Of a DNA stretch of 37,576 nucleotides, positions 1-7,000 are shown in pieces. Origin of the DNA: Candidatus Servula neotermitis (GTDB taxonomy: Bacteria > Actinomycetota > Actinomycetes > Actinomycetales > Bifidobacteriaceae); the NCBI GenBank assembly GCA_031281695.1, contig JAITFB010000061.1, forward strand, positions 1-37,576, in the 5' to 3' direction. Both the position numbers and the translations under genes were made by a program. The notes beneath the pieces were generated by a model. The model was given only the letters and a program-made list of their open reading frames with translations, did no database searches and was not told the origin of the DNA. Each line of letters begins with the position of its first letter. The first letter of the stretch is position 1.

Positions 1-1
1 T

Positions 2-1576
2 GGCATATTATTCTTGAGCGTTTTAGCCTTTCAAACTGTGGCTTATCAATTTAGTCCTCTATACCATGAACCGTTTAATCCAGATTTGACAATGTATATT
101 AATGTAGGTAGAGGCTGGATTAAGGGGATTATACCGTATGTCGATGTGTTGGACGCTAAGGGGCCTGCTTTGTTCGAGATCTTTGCTTTTTTGGCATGGG
201 CGAAATGGGATCATTACTTAGGGGTTTTTGTGCTGTGTTTTCTGATTAATTCTTTAAGCGCGGTCTACATTTATAAAATGTGTTGTTTGTGGTATGCGAA
301 AGTTGTAGCCCTTGTCATCTCAGTTTTAGCTTTAGCGGTCATGTTCAACATCTTTACTGGTCAGGCTAGTTTATGCACAGAAGTGTTTTTACTGCCGTTG
401 TTTGCGCTGCCAGCATACTATCTGATTGAATCCTTTATATCCAATTACCCCATTTCAGGATGGAACGCGGTAGCTATCGGCGGAATTCTCTGTATATTGT
501 TTTGGGCGAAGATTAGTCTAATTATTCCGTTATTAATTCCATTTGCGTGGTGGATGTTGATATTGAACCGTAAAATTGCTGAAACAAAACACTGCATAAC
601 TTTAAGGTTGATTCAAGTAATAATTTCGTTCATAGTCGGAAGTTTATTAGTTTGGACCCCTTTGTTACTGTCGAGAAATTTTGTAGGAATGTTGAATGTG
701 TATTTAGGCGGGGTTGCAAGCAATCATTCTTTAGGTTTTTCTTGGCGACAATTGGTTTGGACAACTTCTATTTACAACCTTCCGGGGAGCGGACATTCTT
801 TCGCACCAATTATTTGGTTATTTTGCTGGTTATGTTTTGTATTGCTAATTGTATCAAAACGTATCTCATTTCAGATTAAAACGATGGTGGTAGTATCTTA
901 TTTTTTGAGTGCTTTGCTTTGTAATTTTTACACATACGGTGCTACGACTCTAACCTTTCAATTTCAAATTATATACTTTGTAATTTTCGGATTGGCAGAT
1001 GTGAGTTACTGGTTGTCGATGAAACGCGTGACTCAAATGATAGGTATTTTGACATTTTTTCTAGTAAACTTGATGTTCGTGCTCCATACGTATAATCGAA
1101 TTACCCTTAATTATGCTGTGCGAGCAGATAAATCTATCGAAATACATACTGATAAAGTTGGAGATTATGAAGTGACATTTGCTAACACCACAATAGGTTA
1201 TTATTATTGCAACTTATCCAAACATTATTTTTCAAGCGATTTTTACTCTTGGGGTAATTTTGTCGCCAGCAATCAAATAGCATATTATTGTTGTGAAAAC
1301 CGAGATGCTTATGTGCTAGGAACCAATGTGTTTTATGCCTGGGCTCATCAGGACGAATCGCTGAAGGAAACATTGGACAATTCTACTCGGAAAAACGTTC
1401 TCGAAAACAAGTATAGATATGTAATGATATATTTATCTGATATTTCTAATGTCGAAGAAGACCTCAATTTTAAATTCTTGAAAAATTTAGGCTATGAAAT
1501 GGTTGAAATATTCAATTCAAGTTTCGCCGCTCCAGATCGAAGCTTCGCTGTTTTATTTGAATTACCACCAGCGTGA
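2..1576 (+). CDS. GT-C-type polytopic membrane protein, 5' end cut by window
   Basis: Likely an integral-membrane glycosyltransferase of the GT-C fold (GT39/ArnT-like), which would use a lipid-linked sugar at the outer membrane face. The frame is open to the left edge, and the first codons before TTG 14 align with the first membrane segment of the next gene (GILFL against GGILF). The true start therefore lies outside the window and TTG 14 is not the start. Roughly ten hydrophobic segments fill the first 360 residues. The first extracytoplasmic loop has the family pattern: an Asp in NPDLTMY, then PYVDVLDAKGPALFE. The last 150 residues are a soluble tail. It overlaps the next gene by 4 bases (GTGA), so the two are probably translationally coupled. 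The substrate is unknown; wall polysaccharide or protein glycosylation is a guess. The family call is moderate and the gene itself is certain. Confidence 0.65.
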   Translation, partial: GILFLSVLAFQTVAYQFSPLYHEPFNPDLTMYINVGRGWIKGIIPYVDVLDAKGPALFEIFAFLAWAKWDHYLGVFVLCFLINSLSAVYIYKMCCLWYAKVVALVISVLALAVMFNIFTGQASLCTEVFLLPLFALPAYYLIESFISNYPISGWNAVAIGGILCILFWAKISLIIPLLIPFAWWMLILNRKIAETKHCITLRLIQVIISFIVGSLLVWTPLLLSRNFVGMLNVYLGGVASNHSLGFSWRQLVWTTSIYNLPGSGHSFAPIIWLFCWLCFVLLIVSKRISFQIKTMVVVSYFLSALLCNFYTYGATTLTFQFQIIYFVIFGLADVSYWLSMKRVTQMIGILTFFLVNLMFVLHTYNRITLNYAVRADKSIEIHTDKVGDYEVTFANTTIGYYYCNLSKHYFSSDFYSWGNFVASNQIAYYCCENRDAYVLGTNVFYAWAHQDESLKETLDNSTRKNVLENKYRYVMIYLSDISNVEEDLNFKFLKNLGYEMVEIFNSSFAAPDRSFAVLFELPPA

Positions 1577-3252
1577 ATCTTGAATCAGTGTCGTGCAGCA
1601 AAGAGTCAGGTTTACGAAAGTTTATAAATAGAATTCCGCTTCCTCGCGTAGAAGATTTTTTAGCAGGCGGAATCTTATTTATATGTGTGGTTGTGTGCCA
1701 AATAGTATCTTTGCAGTTTAGTCCTCTGTGGATTGAGCCGTATAGTGGAGATTTGGCATTATACATGAATATGGGCACGCATTGGTTCGAAGGGGTTCGC
1801 CCTTATGCGGAGGTTATTGATACTAAAGGTCCAGCTTTATTTGAGTTATTTGCGTTATTAGAAATAATGGGATTGAATAATTACGTAAGTGTATTGTTTT
1901 TAGTTTGTGTGTTTTGGTTCATAGGTGCTTGGTACATCAAGAAACTTTGTTTGTTGTTTTATTCGAATTTTACTGCTTTGGTCCTCAGTGTGGCATGTAT
2001 AAGTTTTATGTCTGTTTTTGGTTTAGGTGGATCCGCTTTGTCGGTAGAACGCTTGATATTGCCTTTGTATATCATACCGTGGTATTACTTTTTCAAATTT
2101 TATCAAAGTGGGAAAATAATGTCACGTAAGGTTTCTTTAGGGATAGGGGCGCTATTGTCAATATTCTTTTGGATAAAATTCAGCTTGGTGATTGGAGTAT
2201 TAGTGCCTTTCGTTTATTGGGGTTATTGCGCTATGAGGAACTTGCGAACCGGAAATAGCATATTATTTCGACGAATGATCCAGATCTGTGCAAGTTTTAC
2301 CGGAGTGACGCTAATTATCTTTGTGCCTCTGATTTTCTCCGGTAATTTGTGCTCTATGTTGCAACATTACGGTTTAGCATTTTTTCAGAATTCGGGTATC
2401 GGTTTTGATTTAAAAAGGTTTATTAAGACGATTACCTTATATTTTTTTGTTCAAGAAAATTATTCATTAGCAGTTCTAGTGTCCGGAGCTGTACTAGTCT
2501 CTTCAATAGGTTTTGCTATGTCCAGATCAATTGATTATAAAATTAAACTTTTGTCTGTCGCATCTTATTTGTTTACTGGGATCGTTTGTAGTTTTTATTG
2601 GCCAGGAGCCACATCTCTCACTTTCATTTATCAGTTGGTTTGGGTTTTCATTTCTAGCGGCAGTTTTTATAAGCAATATTTTCGATCTGTTCGTTTTCGG
2701 CGGAGGTTGTTTGTTGTATTATCGTTAGGATTTTGTTTTAGTTGCCTTGCTAATATTTATGACCACAATACGAGCTTAGTCACCGTTCGATTTGACCAAC
2801 CTATCGAAAACAATATTTCAGTTGACCAAAGTTTCACCGTCCAATCATCCAATATCACGCCCGCGTATCACTATTGTTATTTGTCAAATCAATTTGAAAA
2901 AGAGTCCACCTTGATGTTAACTGATTATGAGACTGCGAACCATATTTCATATTATGGTTGCATTGAGCCATCAACGGCTTATGTTTATCCTACCAACTTG
3001 CATTACGCTCAATTGATTCATGACAATAGTTTTCGTGATATACTTAATGAAAACGTGCGAAAACAGCTATCCGATGGGGTTTATAAACAGGTTTTGTTGG
3101 ATGTAAACGATTTAAAAAATTTTCAAAATAATACGTGGGTAAAAATATTGTACGGTTACGGTTTTGAGCTGAAGGAAATATATCGTTCGACATTACCTGT
3201 ATACTCTAATAAAGGTTATCAGTTTCGATGTTTATTTGCTGTGCGACATTGA
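1573..3252 (+). CDS. GT-C-type polytopic membrane protein (tandem paralogue)
   Basis: A 559-residue membrane protein paralogous along its whole length to the gene before it. The GTG start overlaps the upstream TGA. No Shine-Dalgarno is visible, so coupling to the upstream gene is likely. After a cytoplasmic N-terminus of about 30 residues come about ten to eleven membrane segments. The first outer loop carries Asp60 (YSGDLALYM) and PYAEVIDTKGPALFE, the same acidic and KGP signature as its neighbour, typical of GT39-like GT-C enzymes. A soluble C-terminal domain of about 150 residues contains a conserved pair motif (NHISYYGC here, NQIAYYCC in the neighbour). Membrane topology and tandem duplication are seen directly. 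Glycosyltransferase activity is inferred from the family, and acceptor and donor are unknown. A non-catalytic polysaccharide-polymerase-like role cannot be excluded. Confidence 0.65.
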   Translation: MNLESVSCSKESGLRKFINRIPLPRVEDFLAGGILFICVVVCQIVSLQFSPLWIEPYSGDLALYMNMGTHWFEGVRPYAEVIDTKGPALFELFALLEIMGLNNYVSVLFLVCVFWFIGAWYIKKLCLLFYSNFTALVLSVACISFMSVFGLGGSALSVERLILPLYIIPWYYFFKFYQSGKIMSRKVSLGIGALLSIFFWIKFSLVIGVLVPFVYWGYCAMRNLRTGNSILFRRMIQICASFTGVTLIIFVPLIFSGNLCSMLQHYGLAFFQNSGIGFDLKRFIKTITLYFFVQENYSLAVLVSGAVLVSSIGFAMSRSIDYKIKLLSVASYLFTGIVCSFYWPGATSLTFIYQLVWVFISSGSFYKQYFRSVRFRRRLFVVLSLGFCFSCLANIYDHNTSLVTVRFDQPIENNISVDQSFTVQSSNITPAYHYCYLSNQFEKESTLMLTDYETANHISYYGCIEPSTAYVYPTNLHYAQLIHDNSFRDILNENVRKQLSDGVYKQVLLDVNDLKNFQNNTWVKILYGYGFELKEIYRSTLPVYSNKGYQFRCLFAVRH

Positions 3253-3404
3253 TTCTCTATATAGGTTTTCGGCATTATCTTAATCAGATCAGATGATTAA
3301 TATATTGATTGAAATTTTCGCTTTTCGACAAAAATTGCCGGGGCTACCCCCCATTAGTAAAAATAGTGACAACTATGCTAGGTAAAATGAAAGAAAGGAG
3401 TAAA

Positions 3405-4400
3405 TTGACAGGTGAAATTGTAATATACCAAAGAAATGGCTTGCCGGAAATAGAGGCGAGGCTAGAAAATGAGACTGTATGGTTAAGTCAACAACAAATG
3501 GCATCTTTGTACAATACCGCTCGTACGAATGTCGTTGAACACATCAAACACATATATGCGGATAAGGAATTAGAGGAAGTTTCAACCTGTCGGAATTTCC
3601 GACAGGTTCGAATGGAGGGGGAGCGAGAAGTTGCAAGAGAGATTCCCTTTTACAATTTAGATATGATTATCTCGCTCGGTTATCGTATCAACAGTAAAAC
3701 AGCGACCGCTTTCCGACAATGGGCAACAATCCGACTAAAAGAATACATTATCAAAGGTTTTGTGGTGGACGATTATCGCCTGAAAGAACTGGGTGGTGGA
3801 AAATACTGGAAAGAATTGTTAGATCGAATTCGAGATATTCGTTCATCCGAAAAAGTGTTGTATCGTCAAGTTTTAGATTTATACGCCACCAGCGTGGATT
3901 ATGACCCTAAAACCGAGACGACGTCAATGTTCTTTAAGACTGTTCAAAATAAATTGCATTATGCTGTTAATTTACATACGGCCGCGGAGACGATTTTCGA
4001 AAGGGCAGATAGCACTAAAGATTTCATGGGGTTGAGTACATTTCAAGGAGATTTACCAGTTAAATCAGAAGTGACAGTTGCCAAAAATTATTTGAATGAA
4101 GACGAAATTTTCCGGTTGAATCGTTTAGTCTCGGCGTTTTTTGATTTGGCTGAAATTAAGGCTCAAGAACATATTCCCATGACTATGAAAGACTGGGCTG
4201 ATGAATTAGACAAATTTGTTGAGAGCTATGGCAAAGGTAGATTATTAAATGCCGGAAAAATTTCTAAACGACAAGCTGAAGATAAAGCTATACAGGAGTA
4301 TAAGAAATTTCAGCAGAACACTTTAAGTAGCGTAGAAAAGGAGTATTTGGAGAACTTGAAAGATATAGAGCATAAAGCCAAAAAACGGATAAAGAGTTAG
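3405..4400 (+). CDS. RhuM family protein
   Basis: Member of the RhuM family, first described in a Salmonella pathogenicity island and often found beside restriction-modification or mobile genes; its biochemical role is unsettled. Recognisable blocks run in family order: GEIVIYQ at the N-terminus, ETVWLSQQQMASLY, TCRNFRQVR, REIPFYNLDMIISLGYRI, FRQWATIRLKEYIIKGF, RIRDIRSSEK, NKLHYAVNLHTAAE, NYLNEDEIFRLNRLV. The N-terminal part resembles a small DNA-binding fold of phage antirepressor type. I place the start at TTG 3405 because GAAAGGAG (3393-3400) precedes it and GEIVIYQ then falls at the usual distance from the start; ATG 3375 and ATG 3387 are alternatives. It sits alone between membrane genes and a DNA methyltransferase, with no toxin, antitoxin or restriction subunit adjacent. 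The coding sequence holds a perfect 12+1+12 palindrome (separate entry). Confidence 0.85.
   Translation: MTGEIVIYQRNGLPEIEARLENETVWLSQQQMASLYNTARTNVVEHIKHIYADKELEEVSTCRNFRQVRMEGEREVAREIPFYNLDMIISLGYRINSKTATAFRQWATIRLKEYIIKGFVVDDYRLKELGGGKYWKELLDRIRDIRSSEKVLYRQVLDLYATSVDYDPKTETTSMFFKTVQNKLHYAVNLHTAAETIFERADSTKDFMGLSTFQGDLPVKSEVTVAKNYLNEDEIFRLNRLVSAFFDLAEIKAQEHIPMTMKDWADELDKFVESYGKGRLLNAGKISKRQAEDKAIQEYKKFQQNTLSSVEKEYLENLKDIEHKAKKRIKS
3584..3608. repeat. Perfect 12+1+12 palindrome inside the RhuM gene
   Basis: AACCTGTCGGAA at 3584-3595 is followed by one T and by its exact reverse complement TTCCGACAGGTT at 3597-3608. The site lies within the codons for TCRNFRQVR, a conserved family block. With a one-base centre it is a DNA-protein site shape and not a terminator, though the transcript could also fold. 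Confidence 0.85.
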
Positions 4401-4452
4401 AGCAAAATATTCTCTTACGTCTGATCGCTAGCCGCAACTTGTTCTTTGCTAA

Positions 4453-4458
4453 TATAAT
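4453..4458 (+). promoter_or_regulatory. -10 box of the methyltransferase/ogt operon
   Basis: TATAAT ends nine bases before GTG 4468, so the transcript would begin at or within two or three bases of the start codon. No matching -35 hexamer is seen at 16-18 bases. The near-leaderless spacing is repeated at other genes in the window. Confidence 0.45.
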
Positions 4459-4467
4459 AATATATCT

Positions 4468-5316
4468 GTGATACGAGATGTTTATTTTGCTGACAATTTG
4501 TCGGTGTTGGAGCAATTGCCGAGCGAGTTGGTTCAGTTGATTTATATTGACCCACCGTTTAATACCGGGAAGAAACAAGTTCGCAATAACATCAAGACTG
4601 TGCGTTCAGAGCAAGGCGACCATAGTGGGTTTGGTGGGAAAGTTTACCGAACAGAGTTTCTGTCTCAATCTAGTTATGATGATGCTTTTACAGATTTTTG
4701 GGCGTTTTTGAAGCCTAGATTGATTGAAGCCCACCGGTTGTTAAAAGAAACTGGAACGTTGTATCTACATTTAGACTATCGAGAAGTGCATTATGCTAAA
4801 GTGGAACTAGATAAAATTTTTGGGCGAGAAAATTTTTTGAACGAAATTATTTGGGCTTACGATTTCGGTGCCAAGTCCAAAAAACGCTGGCCAACCAAAC
4901 ATGACAATATACTGGTCTATGTTAAAAATCTGCAGAAGTATTATTTTAATTCTGAAAGAGTGGATCGCGAACCTTATATGGCACCCGGTTTAGTGACTGC
5001 CGAACAAGTTAAACGTGGAAAATTACCGACCGACACTTGGTGGAGTACTATTGTTTCGCCGACCGGCCAAGAAAAAACTGGATACCCCACTCAAAAACCC
5101 TTGAAAATTCTCAAACGAATTATTAACGCTAGTTCTGATAGCGATGATTTGGTTTTAGATTTTTTTGCTGGTTCTGGAACTACTGGGCAAGCCGCTTTTG
5201 AATTAGGTCGACAGTTTGTATTGATTGACAATAATATTCAAGCGATTGAAACCATGAAAAAACGTTTCGCTGGACTGCCAGTGAATTTTCATAATAAAAT
5301 CGATAAAGGAGGATAG
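4468..5316 (+). CDS. Beta-class adenine-specific (N6/N4) DNA methyltransferase
   Basis: A 282-residue site-specific DNA methyltransferase of the N6_N4 family. The catalytic motif IV, DPPF, is at residues 28-31, ahead of the SAM-binding motif I (FFAGSGTT, around 232-239). That order defines the beta class, which usually methylates adenine N6. Between them are LYLHLDYREVHY, the segment FLNEIIWAYDFGAKSKKRWP, and TGYPTQKPL just before motif I. The start is GTG 4468, chosen because the protein then begins right at the first strand (MIRDVYFADNL) and a TATAAT lies at 4453-4458, nearly leaderless. No restriction endonuclease is beside it, so it looks orphan. Its last codons contain the ribosome binding site of the repair gene that begins 2 bases later, forming a tight two-gene operon. 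The recognition sequence cannot be read from here. Confidence 0.88.
   Translation: MIRDVYFADNLSVLEQLPSELVQLIYIDPPFNTGKKQVRNNIKTVRSEQGDHSGFGGKVYRTEFLSQSSYDDAFTDFWAFLKPRLIEAHRLLKETGTLYLHLDYREVHYAKVELDKIFGRENFLNEIIWAYDFGAKSKKRWPTKHDNILVYVKNLQKYYFNSERVDREPYMAPGLVTAEQVKRGKLPTDTWWSTIVSPTGQEKTGYPTQKPLKILKRIINASSDSDDLVLDFFAGSGTTGQAAFELGRQFVLIDNNIQAIETMKKRFAGLPVNFHNKIDKGG
5305..5312 (+). promoter_or_regulatory. Ribosome binding site of ogt
   Basis: AAAGGAGG with a six-base spacer to ATG 5319. It is embedded in the last codons of the methyltransferase gene and fixes the ogt start. Confidence 0.85.
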
Positions 5317-5318
5317 TT

Positions 5319-5849
5319 ATGTATTATAAGACTTCGTACACTGCGCCGATTGGATCTCTAACTTTAGTTAGCGATGGACAAAATTTAGTGAGCATTCTGT
5401 TTGAACGTTCTGCCCGTCCTAGTCCAATTTTACAAAATGATCTGATCTTACAAGATGGCTTGCCAGTATTTGATTTGACTCGAAATTGGCTGGATCGCTA
5501 TTTTTCAAGACAACGACCGAAAACCTCTGAATTGCCGTTGCTGTTTACCGGCAGTGAATTTCAGCAAACTGTGTGGCAGATTTTACAAACTATTCCTTAC
5601 GGCGAGGTAATGAGTTACGGCGAAATTGCTAAAACGGTCGCGCAAAAATTCGGCAAAGTTCGGATGTCGGCTCAAGCGGTTGGCGGAGCGGTAGGGCATA
5701 ACCCGATCCCAATCGTTATTCCATGTCACAGAGTAGTGGGTGCCAACGGAAGTCTGACTGGTTATGGCGGCGGAATAATGACTAAAGTGAGATTGCTGGA
5801 GTTAGAAGGCACAGATTTGAGTAATATGTTTTTGCCTAAGAAAAACTGA
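5319..5849 (+). CDS. ogt: Methylated-DNA--protein-cysteine methyltransferase (O6-alkylguanine repair)
   Basis: Suicide repair protein that moves an alkyl group from O6-alkylguanine (or O4-alkylthymine) in DNA to its own cysteine. The active site IPCHRVVG is present with Cys136. The upstream helix-turn-helix part is canonical: FQQTVWQILQTIPYGEVMSYGEIA, followed by a QAVGGAVGHNPIPIVIPCHR run and GSLTGYGGG. At 176 residues it has the size of Ogt-type proteins lacking an Ada regulatory domain. The ATG has a strong AAAGGAGG (5305-5312) six bases upstream, inside the end of the methyltransferase gene. Being 2 bases downstream of a DNA methyltransferase suggests co-expression; whether this is functional or merely positional is unknown. 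The recognition-loop segment between YGEIA and the active site is slightly longer than in short MGMTs (AQKFGKVRMSAQAVG). Confidence 0.95.
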   Translation: MYYKTSYTAPIGSLTLVSDGQNLVSILFERSARPSPILQNDLILQDGLPVFDLTRNWLDRYFSRQRPKTSELPLLFTGSEFQQTVWQILQTIPYGEVMSYGEIAKTVAQKFGKVRMSAQAVGGAVGHNPIPIVIPCHRVVGANGSLTGYGGGIMTKVRLLELEGTDLSNMFLPKKN

Positions 5850-5888
5850 CTAAGTTATTCTGATGGTTTTCAAGTTTAGAATTATTTT

Positions 5889-5901
5889 CCTCAAGTTGAG
5901 G
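5889..5901. repeat. Perfect CCTCAA-G-TTGAGG palindrome at the FN3K promoter
   Basis: Six-base arms around one base, ending six bases before the -10 box TAAACT. The position, about -19 to -31 from the likely transcription start, fits an operator for an unidentified dimeric regulator. Confidence 0.5.
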
Positions 5902-5907
5902 TCTGCC

Positions 5908-5913
5908 TAAACT
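5908..5913 (+). promoter_or_regulatory. -10 box of the fructosamine-kinase-family gene
   Basis: TAAACT ends six bases before ATG 5920, the spacing at which transcription would begin on the start codon itself. No -35 hexamer is recognisable. Confidence 0.45.
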
Positions 5914-5919
5914 GTAAAC

Positions 5920-6684
5920 ATGACGAAAACTTTCGTAAAACGGTGGGATTTGGCTCCTGAAGGTTTGTTTGCTAGTGAGTATATGGGCCTAGAGTGGTTG
6001 AATGTGCCTGGAGGCCCACGAGTTGTTCGTCCAATTTGTTATGACCAATCTCATATTGAGCTGGAACTCTTGAAGGAAGGTCCTCCGACTCCAGATCATG
6101 CATTTGAATTTGGACGACGACTCAAAATTTTGCATAATAGTCATACCCCCTCTGCAATTCCACGATTATACGGTCAATCTCCGTATCGTAATCAGTTGTT
6201 TTTTGGTCCTCAACGACGCCCCTTGATATTTCAAATGCGGCCAACCGATAATTTTTTCGATTATTTTGTTCAGTCAAAAATGGAACCCCTGTTTGGATAT
6301 GCCGGGACTATGGTCAATGCAGCAGACCGGAAACTGTTTGATCGAGCGGTCTCGAAGTGTCAATCTCAAGGAATGATACTCTTTGATTCGGCAATTGTCC
6401 ATGGCGATCTATGGGGCGGCAATGTTTTTTGGACTGCGGAAGCGGCTATAATGATTGACCCTGCTGCGCGAACTGGCCACCCTTTTGAAGATTTAGCGAT
6501 GCTGGATTTGTTTGGAGTCAATTTCTTTACCCAAATCTTGCAAGGGTATTTCAACGACAATTTGCCAACTGATTTAGAGTACCAATTTAAATTGCATAAT
6601 CTATTTCCGATTTTAGCGCACGCGGTTTTATTTGGCGGAGGGTATTATAGTCAATTTTTGTCAAATTTATATTATTTAGCTTAA
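5920..6684 (+). CDS. Fructosamine kinase family protein
   Basis: A 254-residue member of the fructosamine/ketosamine-3-kinase (FN3K) family, with an aminoglycoside-phosphotransferase-like fold. Relatives phosphorylate sugars attached to protein amines so that they detach (deglycation). Visible motifs: an N-terminal EYMGLEWL segment, the family PPTP stretch, the catalytic loop HGDLWGGN with His161, Asp163 and Asn167, then the metal-binding IDPAARTGHPFEDLAMLDLFG, and a terminal FPILAHAVLFGGGY helix pair. The length is slightly short for the family but all catalytic residues are present and the C-terminus ends normally. ATG 5920 lies seven bases after a TAAACT box, so the mRNA is probably leaderless; no Shine-Dalgarno is visible. 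It is separated by 70 bases from the repair gene upstream and probably has its own promoter. True substrate unknown. Confidence 0.9.
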   Translation: MTKTFVKRWDLAPEGLFASEYMGLEWLNVPGGPRVVRPICYDQSHIELELLKEGPPTPDHAFEFGRRLKILHNSHTPSAIPRLYGQSPYRNQLFFGPQRRPLIFQMRPTDNFFDYFVQSKMEPLFGYAGTMVNAADRKLFDRAVSKCQSQGMILFDSAIVHGDLWGGNVFWTAEAAIMIDPAARTGHPFEDLAMLDLFGVNFFTQILQGYFNDNLPTDLEYQFKLHNLFPILAHAVLFGGGYYSQFLSNLYYLA

Positions 6685-7000
6685 GTCTCATGGCATTGAA
6701 CGTCATTGTGACTAAAAGGCCAAGATGAGGCGATTGGTTTAGATCCTCTCCTTCCTTCTGGTCATCCGAATGAATGCTTAAGCGGTCTAGCTTTACGATT
6801 AATTTTGTTTGGTGTACTGGGTGCTGTAAAAATACTTTCATCGTATCTTCAGATTTGGAGTAATCAATAATGTCACTAGTTCAAAAGATTCACTGTAATT
6901 TTTGGAATTTATAATCAAGCCGCCATCGCCAGTTGGTTAGCTAGTGATGGCGGCTGAAATTTGAATGAACTCTTGCGGCTCAATCGGGTATTTCGCAATA
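6685..7000. other. 316-base convergent intergenic region
   Basis: Lies between the FN3K-family gene and the minus-strand DUF1700/DUF4097 gene. It holds a stem-loop (6918-6955) and, on the plus strand, a stop-to-stop frame of about 50 codons with no clear start (contains GLDPLLPSGHPNECL). That frame might be a gene remnant, but I recognise no family. Nothing else is supported. Confidence 0.5.
6918..6955. terminator. Stem-loop between convergent genes, possible bidirectional terminator
   Basis: AGCCGCCATC (6918-6927) pairs perfectly with GATGGCGGCT (6946-6955), extendable by a G-U and a G-C pair, leaving a 14-base loop. It is GC-rich in an AT-rich gap and placed between two converging genes. 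Neither side has a good U-run, so termination is inferred from position and stem strength. Confidence 0.5.

Noticed and set aside
14-16. TTG at 14 as the true start of the first gene
   Set aside because: The frame is open to the window edge and the codons before it align with the first membrane segment of the tandem paralogue, so the gene is truncated by the window.
3309-4400. RhuM protein as the toxin of a toxin-antitoxin pair
   Set aside because: No small partner gene lies next to it and the family is not established as a toxin.
6587-6841. Minus-strand 84-codon frame overlapping the end of the FN3K-family gene
   Set aside because: It overlaps a conserved gene end and its translation lacks any recognisable pattern; no ribosome site.
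6685-6860. A possible small protein or gene remnant on the plus strand (about 50 codons)
   Set aside because: No start codon with a ribosome site, no recognisable family and an upstream stop. Mentioned only as intergenic content.
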